A stretch of 64,000 nucleotides of DNA from WYZ-LMO8 sp964586135 (GTDB lineage Archaea; Thermoproteota; Methanomethylicia; Nezhaarchaeales; WYZ-LMO8). A program made the position numbers and the translations under genes. This document shows, in pieces, positions 59,525-64,000 of this stretch. The stretch's first letter is position 1; each line of letters begins with the position of its first letter. The stretch lies in the NCBI GenBank assembly GCA_964586135.1, contig CAZPGS010000001.1:1-64000 (forward strand), given 5' to 3'. The notes under the pieces were generated by a model. It made no database searches, had not been told where the DNA came from, and saw nothing but the letters and a program-made list of their open reading frames with translations.

Positions 59525-59536
59525 TTTTTAAATTTT
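59525..59536. promoter_or_regulatory. AT-rich promoter element shared by rps17e and the histone gene
   Basis: TTTTTAAATTTT is nearly symmetric and lies 47-58 bp upstream of rps17e and 77-88 bp upstream of the histone ATG. No other TATA-like stretch is present in the 134-bp gap. Confidence 0.5.
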
Positions 59537-59551
59537 CTCGATTGGGGGCTT

Positions 59552-59589
59552 TCAGGGGGTAGCTGGTAGCTTAATACCTCAGGGGGTAG
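59552..59589 (+). repeat. Direct repeat in the histone gene leader
   Basis: TCAGGGGGTAG occurs exactly at 59552-59562 and 59579-59589, 27 bp apart (about 2.5 helical turns), between the promoter element and the histone ATG. It could be a regulator binding site or a feature of the mRNA leader. Confidence 0.6.
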
Positions 59590-59612
59590 TAGTACTAGGT
59601 GGTGGCGATAGT

Positions 59613-59849
59613 ATGGCTGAGCTACCGTTAGCCCCTATAGACAGGATAATCAGGAGAGCCGGTGCTGAGCGCGTCGGAGACGATGCCGTCAAAGCCTTGT
59701 GCAAGATTCTCGAGGACGTCGCCCTTGACATCGCACGAGAGGCCGTAGAACTGGCTCGCCATGCGGGTAGGAAGACCGTTACTGCCGAAGACATAAATCT
59801 AGCAGTAAAACACGTACTTCGCTGGCTCAGTGCAAGCCTATACAAGTGA
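59613..59849 (+). CDS. Archaeal histone
   Basis: Histone-fold DNA-packaging protein, 78 residues: LPLAPIDRIIRRAGAERVGDDAVKALCKILEDVALDIAREAVELARHAGRKTVTAEDINLAVKHVL contains all three helices and the RKTVTAEDI loop-2 motif. It is about 10 residues longer than the classic HMf type, with a short hydrophobic tail. ATG behind GGTGGTGG. A histone beside crenarchaeal-type replication genes is informative for taxonomy. Confidence 0.96.
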   Translation: MAELPLAPIDRIIRRAGAERVGDDAVKALCKILEDVALDIAREAVELARHAGRKTVTAEDINLAVKHVLRWLSASLYK

Positions 59850-59886
59850 AATTCGAAATAATTAATCCTCTTCCATTAGAAAAGAT

Positions 59887-59905
59887 TATATAGAAGCCTT
59901 TTCTC
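59887..59905 (+). promoter_or_regulatory. TATA promoter of thermosome subunit 2
   Basis: TTATATAGAAGC at 59887-59898 followed by CTTTTCTC. It is identical over 12 bp to the box before the first thermosome gene and has a similar pyrimidine-rich sequence after it; 63 bp before ATG 59950. Confidence 0.75.
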
Positions 59906-59949
59906 ATAACTGTCCGAAAAAGTATAGGCTAATGTTAGGTGATGATGCC

Positions 59950-61605
59950 ATGGCCGCTGTTAGCGGAATTCCCGTCCTAATATTGAAAGAGGGCGCAACA
60001 AGGACTCATGGTAGAGAAGCTCAAAGGGCTAACATAGCCGCTGCAAGAGCAGTAGCCGAGACGCTAAAGACGACCTTGGGTCCACGAGGCATGGACAAAA
60101 TGCTTGTGGACAGCCTAGGAGACGTCACCATAACAAATGATGGCGCGACGATACTCGACGAAATGGATGTTCAGCACGCCGCGGCCAAGATGCTCGTGGA
60201 GATAGCCAAGGCCCAAGACGAGGAAGTCGGCGACGGAACAACTACCGTTGTAGTCTTGGCGGGCGAGTTACTGAAGAAAGCAGAAGAGCTCATGGTCAAG
60301 AACATCCACCCGACTGTCATAATAGACGGCTACGGCAAAGCGCTTGAGTTCTGCCAAAAAGAGCTTGAGAAGCTAAGCTTGCCCGTCGGCCTCCAAAATG
60401 AAGACCTCTTGAAATTGATAGCCCAGACGTCGATGCACGCTAAGGTGGTGAGCGCCGCGAGGGATTACTTGGCGGAGCTGGCCGTCAAGGCCGTTAAGCA
60501 GATAATTGAGGAGAGGGACGGCAAGCTTGTTGCTGACGTCGACCAGGTGCAATTAATTAAGAAACAAGGCGGCAGCGTCATGGACACTAAGCTGGTTCAA
60601 GGAATTATAGTAGACAAGGAGGTCGTTCACACTGGCATGCCAAAGCGCATAGAGAACGCGAAGATCGCGCTCCTTGATTGTCCATTAGAGGTGGAGAAGA
60701 CCGAGATCGATGCAGAAATAAGGATAAGCGACCCCGCTCAAATGAAGGCCTTCATAGAGGAAGAGGAGAAGATGTTAAAGGGGATGGTAGAGAAGATTAG
60801 GAGCATCGGCGCAAACGTCGTGTTTTGCCAGAAGGGCATTGATGACGTAGCTCAGCACTACCTAGCCAAAGCCGGAATTTTAGCAGCTCGAAGAGTGAAG
60901 AAGTCAGACATGGAAAAACTAGCTCGAGCCACTGGCGCTAGGATCGTCACCAACATCGAGGACTTAACGCCAAACGACCTAGGATATGCCGAGCTCGTCG
61001 AAGAGAGGAAGATAGCCGACGAGAAGTTAATATTCGTTGAGAACTGCAAGAACCCGAGGTCCGTGGCCATACTGATAAGGGGAGGGCTGGAGAAGTTTGT
61101 AGAAGAGGCCGAGAGAGCGCTAAAGGACGCTCTGAGCTCAGTCGCTAGGGCAATCGAATGGGGGCGCTACGTACCCGGCGGCGGAGCCATCGAGGTAGAG
61201 CTGGCTAAGAGGTTGCGCGAGTACGCGGCTAAGGTGGGAGGAAAAGAGCAACTAGCAATAGAGGCCTTTGCCAGCGCTCTAGAGGCGATACCGAGAACGC
61301 TAGCGGAGAACGGAGGGCACGATCCGATAGACGTGATGATGGCCTTACGCGCAGAGCATGAAAAGGAAGGCAACTACTACGTGGGTGTGGACGTTTACAC
61401 AGGAAAACCCGTCGACATGCTTAAGATGGGCGTCATAGAGCCTCTAGCAGTTAAGGCGACTGCTCTGAAGGCTGCTACCGAAGCAGCTGCCATGATATTG
61501 CGCATAGACGATGTAATAGCAGCTGCTAGGAGCGAGGCAACGAAGGAGAAAGGAGGAGTAGGGACTAAAGAGAAGGAGGAGGGCGAAGAGAAGGAGAAAG
61601 ACTAA
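59950..61605 (+). CDS. Thermosome (group II chaperonin) subunit 2
   Basis: Second chaperonin subunit, a paralogue of the one at 3865-5499 and a likely ring partner. 551 residues: GIPVLILKEGATRTHGREAQRANI, TLGPRGMDKMLVDSLGDVTITNDGATILDE, GDGTTTVVVLAGELL and PGGGAIEVELAKRLREYA. ATG 59950 lies 6 bp after AGGTGATG; ATG 59932 would put that site inside the gene. Charged C-terminus (Glu/Lys) without GGM repeats. Confidence 0.97.
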   Translation: MAAVSGIPVLILKEGATRTHGREAQRANIAAARAVAETLKTTLGPRGMDKMLVDSLGDVTITNDGATILDEMDVQHAAAKMLVEIAKAQDEEVGDGTTTVVVLAGELLKKAEELMVKNIHPTVIIDGYGKALEFCQKELEKLSLPVGLQNEDLLKLIAQTSMHAKVVSAARDYLAELAVKAVKQIIEERDGKLVADVDQVQLIKKQGGSVMDTKLVQGIIVDKEVVHTGMPKRIENAKIALLDCPLEVEKTEIDAEIRISDPAQMKAFIEEEEKMLKGMVEKIRSIGANVVFCQKGIDDVAQHYLAKAGILAARRVKKSDMEKLARATGARIVTNIEDLTPNDLGYAELVEERKIADEKLIFVENCKNPRSVAILIRGGLEKFVEEAERALKDALSSVARAIEWGRYVPGGGAIEVELAKRLREYAAKVGGKEQLAIEAFASALEAIPRTLAENGGHDPIDVMMALRAEHEKEGNYYVGVDVYTGKPVDMLKMGVIEPLAVKATALKAATEAAAMILRIDDVIAAARSEATKEKGGVGTKEKEEGEEKEKD

Positions 61606-61644
61606 AACGCCGCTTTCTTTTTAAACAAATAGCCGTGAAAGAAC

Positions 61645-62259
61645 TTGAGGTTGTTAATAACTGGGACGCCTTCTACTGGCAAGACGACTATAGCAAAGAG
61701 GTTGGCCGAGGTCCTAAATTATCGGCACGTCGAGGTTGCAAAGGTAGTAGTCGAGGAGAAATTGTATAAAGGTTTGGACAAAGCGAGGGGTAGCCTCATT
61801 GTAGATGTTAAGAGAGCTAGAAAATTTTTTGCGGCATATTTCGTAAAGCACCGCGATGTCATCCTCGACAGCCACGTTGTTGAGATATTTCCAAGAAATT
61901 TCATAGATAAGGTGCTAGTTCTAAGAGCGCATCCTCTCCTCATCTTAAAGAGAGGAGTCGAAAGAGGGTGGCCCTTGGAAAAATGCTTGGAAAATGCGCA
62001 AGCAGAGCTATTAGGGGTATGTCTTTTTGATGCCTTACGATTTTATGGGAGAAAGAAGGTCTGGCAAATCGACTGCACGTGTCGCTCGGTAGAGGAGGCT
62101 GTCTCAGAGATCCTAGACATACTCCGAAATAGGAGGAGAAGGAATATAGATTGGCTTACAGAACTTGAGAAGGAGAGGAGGCTCGACTTATTACTGGAGC
62201 TGGAAAAAGCTCGTGATCTTCCTGTAGATCTCTTCAAACTTCTGAGCGATTGTAGATAG
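61645..62259 (+). CDS. AK6/Fap7-type adenylate kinase-like NTPase
   Basis: P-loop protein related to human AK6 and yeast Fap7, which assist 40S maturation with S11/S14. 204 residues: Walker A LLITGTPSTGKTTIAKRLAE, HVEVAKVVVEE, VILDSHVVEIFP, and a C-terminal helical, charged tail longer than usual. TTG start with a TATA-like TTTTTAAAC about 25 bp upstream. The last 69 bp overlap the pilin gene on the other strand; the overlap codes only its non-conserved tail. Confidence 0.88.
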   Translation: MRLLITGTPSTGKTTIAKRLAEVLNYRHVEVAKVVVEEKLYKGLDKARGSLIVDVKRARKFFAAYFVKHRDVILDSHVVEIFPRNFIDKVLVLRAHPLLILKRGVERGWPLEKCLENAQAELLGVCLFDALRFYGRKKVWQIDCTCRSVEEAVSEILDILRNRRRRNIDWLTELEKERRLDLLLELEKARDLPVDLFKLLSDCR

Positions 62260-62436
62260 GAAGTCTCCTGTGGCTTTGCCCGCGCTATTCAAGGTCGTGC
62301 TGACCCCTCCTAAAAGTCCTATGACCATAGATAAAATTATCGAGAGAAGCACAACTGAGATGCCTATAAGCATGCCCTCCTCTAAGAGCAATGACCCTCT
62401 AACGCTTTTCCTGCAATTTTTATACACGCTTCTCAC
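62191..62436 (-). CDS. Small type IV pilin (class III signal peptide)
   Basis: 81 residues. A basic leader (KNCRKSVRG) is followed by SLLLEEGMLIGISVVLLSIIL, so cleavage after Gly puts Glu at +5, the hallmark of archaeal prepilins, at the start of a long hydrophobic helix. The mature protein is about 65 residues, Flp-like in size. Co-directional with Tad-type assembly genes upstream. Its C-terminal coding part overlaps AK6 by 69 bp. Confidence 0.75.
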   Translation of the reverse strand: MRSVYKNCRKSVRGSLLLEEGMLIGISVVLLSIILSMVIGLLGGVSTTLNSAGKATGDFLSTIAQKFEEIYRKITSFFQLQ

Positions 62437-62460
62437 GACCTCTTCTAAGACAAAGGGCTC

Positions 62461-63270
62461 TTAAACATATCCATAGGGTGGTAAGAATATTATCACGGCT
62501 AGAATTATGAAGCAAATGGCCAAGTCTTTGAATGAGGGATAACGAAGTTGAATTATGCAGGTGAAAACTGTGAAGATCGTTATAGACAATGAAGCAAATG
62601 ATATAAAGACGAGAGCGCTGGGGATGGGGTTCACGAACGAAAACTTTGCAAACGCGAAGAACGTCTTCATAACAAGGCCCAAGGTCATGGACGAGGCCAT
62701 TTGCAACACCCTATACTTTAACTTCTCCACGACTATGAACTCTCTGAGCTTTTTAGCGTTAAGATGAAGTGAAAAACTCAAGTCATGCAGTGAGGTTACG
62801 AGGTTCCTCAAAGAGGCTTCGTCTACGAGGTTAAGCTTTTCTAGTAGCGAAAAAGCCAGCCTCGTTAGAGGAGACGAAATCTTCGTAGCACTTGAAGGAT
62901 TTGTCCTCTTGGCCCCTGAGGTCCTCCTGTAAAGCAGGTCCCTTACAATCCCCTTCGTCTTCAGTTGGGCTTCGGATTCCTTGTGGGACATTTTATATGT
63001 CTCTTTTAGTAGAGAGAGCAAATTCCTTTGACGGCCTAAGGACTCTATAGACTTCGTAGTGAATGAATAGAAGGCTTCGTAGTCAGTAAAGCAATTATTT
63101 AGTTCTGTTACCACTTCGATGCAATCCTTTATGACCGTATATACGAAGAAGGCCACAGTAAGAGAACAAGAGGAAGAGAGGAGGAAGTTTGAGGTCATCG
63201 AGAAGAAGAATAAGAAGGAGTTCGAAGCAAAGACAAGCGCTAAGAAGACGGCTTTGATGATTAAAGCCAC
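62461..63270 (-). CDS. TadC-like type IV pilus assembly membrane protein
   Basis: About 270 residues with hydrophobic segments at both ends (about 2-45 and 185-265) and a charged cytoplasmic middle that resembles a T2SSF domain (LNLVDEASLRNLVTSLHDLSFSLHLNAKKLREFIVVEKLKYRVLQM). GTG 63270 is chosen because GGTGATC lies 3 bp before it; GTG 63279 is the alternative. Paired with the TadB-like gene 10 bp upstream. Assignment rests on topology and context more than on motifs. Confidence 0.65.
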   Translation of the reverse strand: MALIIKAVFLALVFASNSFLFFFSMTSNFLLSSSCSLTVAFFVYTVIKDCIEVVTELNNCFTDYEAFYSFTTKSIESLGRQRNLLSLLKETYKMSHKESEAQLKTKGIVRDLLYRRTSGAKRTNPSSATKISSPLTRLAFSLLEKLNLVDEASLRNLVTSLHDLSFSLHLNAKKLREFIVVEKLKYRVLQMASSMTLGLVMKTFFAFAKFSFVNPIPSALVFISFASLSITIFTVFTCIIQLRYPSFKDLAICFIILAVIIFLPPYGYV

Positions 63271-63279
63271 AACGATCAC

Positions 63280-63867
63280 CTAAATGAGGATTGAGGCGTA
63301 ACGCTTTAAGACCACGATTATCAGTTGCAGGGTGATACCGTAAAATAGCGATGCTATGATTGGTAGTAGTGCGAGAACTCCTTCTTGGTGAAAAAGCGCT
63401 GAAATGATTATCACTACAGGGGCCATAGTGATGCTAGTAAGCACTATTGTGACGATGTTTCTAACGTTGGACGTGAACAATCTCTTTCTCAGGTCTTTTA
63501 CGAGCTCTTGAAACAGAAGCTCATTGATCTTCTGCTCATTTCGAGTATATAGGTCGGAAAGACTCAGATTGAGGAAGGGGGTGTTAAAAGACATGGTCTC
63601 TGCGCTACGCCCCAAAGAGAGGTTCTGAGCAAGCAATTTCAGTTGCGAGGACAGTATTTGACGCGAGCTCTCAAGCCTCGCTAAGGCTATAAATGACGAC
63701 AAATTGTTGCGATATATGTGACGCATTATCGACAGCATCTTAAGCAACAGAGGATTAGGCTCTGCCACAAAGCCGCGTCTCTTTAAGCCCTTTAGCTGAT
63801 GACTAAAAATCAAGCTAAAAAACACTATTAAGAGCAACGATAACATGACAGTGTGCTCAGGTAACAT
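63280..63867 (-). CDS. TadB/FlaJ-like type IV pilus assembly membrane protein
   Basis: 195 residues from ATG 63867 behind GGAGGG. One N-terminal membrane helix (about 7-23), a soluble helical T2SSF-like stretch (SLSDLYTRNEQKINELLFQELVKDLRKRLF), and two or three C-terminal helices. Start overlaps the end of the ATPase gene by 11 bp. With the next gene it would form a split platform for pilus assembly. Confidence 0.65.
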   Translation of the reverse strand: MLPEHTVMLSLLLIVFFSLIFSHQLKGLKRRGFVAEPNPLLLKMLSIMRHIYRNNLSSFIALARLESSRQILSSQLKLLAQNLSLGRSAETMSFNTPFLNLSLSDLYTRNEQKINELLFQELVKDLRKRLFTSNVRNIVTIVLTSITMAPVVIIISALFHQEGVLALLPIIASLFYGITLQLIIVVLKRYASILI

Positions 63868-64000
63868 ATGCACCCTCCTTTGCGAGTCTTTGAATAAGGT
63901 CGTCAAACGCTTTGGTGAAGCGCTCGACATCGGGTGGAGGGCTTAATGCTAATGAGTTTAATAGCACCTTTAGCTCTTCGTATTCTTTCTCTAGCATAGC
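63857..64000 (-). CDS. C-terminal end of a probable pilus assembly ATPase (truncated by window edge)
   Basis: 47 residues enter from the right edge and stop at 63857-63859. The sequence is helical and charged (MLEKEYEELKVLLNSLALS, then DVERFTKAFDDLIQRLAKEG), with no catalytic motif in view. Its place directly before TadB- and TadC-like genes and a pilin suggests a TadA/GspE-type secretion ATPase; that identity is inferred from context only. Confidence 0.5.
   Translation of the reverse strand, partial: AMLEKEYEELKVLLNSLALSPPPDVERFTKAFDDLIQRLAKEGAYVT

Noticed and set aside
1..64000. CRISPR arrays, insertion sequences, inteins, rRNA genes
   Set aside because: No regularly spaced repeats, transposase or homing-endonuclease motifs, or rRNA sequence were seen; IleRS, NrdD and PCNA are uninterrupted.

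Overview
The window is protein-coding DNA from a thermophilic archaeon, almost certainly of the TACK/Thermoproteota side. Evidence: archaeal/eukaryote-type TBP, TFS, RpoK/L/F, PCNA, PriS/PriL, Gins15, RNase P proteins Pop5 and Rpp30, two thermosome subunits, Stt3/AglB and bifunctional FBP aldolase/phosphatase; frequent GTG/TTG starts; GGTG-type Shine-Dalgarno sites that match a GGAGGTGATC anti-SD complement; and short AT-rich TATA boxes, several placed for leaderless transcription. An archaeal histone is present, which argues against Sulfolobales/Desulfurococcales and suits Thermofilales-, Korarchaeota- or related deep lineages. The exact taxon cannot be fixed from this window. There are no rRNA genes, CRISPR arrays, insertion sequences or inteins. 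Genes are tightly packed and many convergent pairs overlap at their 3' ends.

Layout. 1-8 kb: a truncated unknown gene, signal peptidase, TBP, PyrE, an M50 membrane protease, an N-acetyltransferase, thermosome subunit 1 with RpoK, V/A-ATPase subunit C, HypB. 8-13 kb: UbiX, a glutaredoxin-like protein coupled to anaerobic ribonucleotide reductase NrdD, thioredoxin, an ATP-grasp ligase, Tsr3. 13-25 kb: PGK, archaeal GAPDH, LeuD/LeuC, an RNase P protein operon headed by a TrmB-like regulator, SerA, YchF with a DUF2095 partner, PEP synthase, and a small zinc-ribbon membrane protein with no normal start codon. 25-33 kb: L10e, a TrmJ-like methyltransferase, a HemK-type methyltransferase, KsgA, DUF655, RpoF (one long minus operon), L21e, Pus10, SRP54, Dph2. 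33-40.5 kb: a continuous plus-strand information-processing operon (METTL5-like, Csl4, RpoL, unknown, TFS, PCNA, PriL, PriS, Gins15, L44e, S27e, aIF2-alpha, Nop10). 40-48 kb: AglB, IleRS, tRNA-Ser(UGA), archease, a hexapeptide acetyltransferase, a SPOUT methyltransferase. 48-53 kb: the S10-type ribosomal cluster L3-L4-L23-L2-(S19 inverted)-L22-S3-L29. 53-62 kb: FBP aldolase/phosphatase, ABCE1, a THUMP protein, a ubiquitin-like/Cgi121 fusion, a radical SAM protein, S17e, histone, thermosome subunit 2, AK6/Fap7. 62-64 kb: a small type IV pilin and Tad-like assembly genes running off the right edge.

How the genes fit together: most serve translation, RNA modification, replication and protein folding. 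The metabolic genes (PEP synthase, PGK, GAPDH, FBP aldolase/phosphatase) form most of a gluconeogenic route. NrdD, HypB and UbiX point to an anaerobic life with nickel hydrogenase and flavin-prenyl chemistry. The most unusual items are the MoaD/ubiquitin-like domain fused in frame to the KEOPS subunit Cgi121, the zinc-ribbon gene that appears to start at ACG, the in-place inversion of rps19, the near-identical promoters of the two thermosome genes, and palindromic TATA boxes shared by divergent gene pairs.
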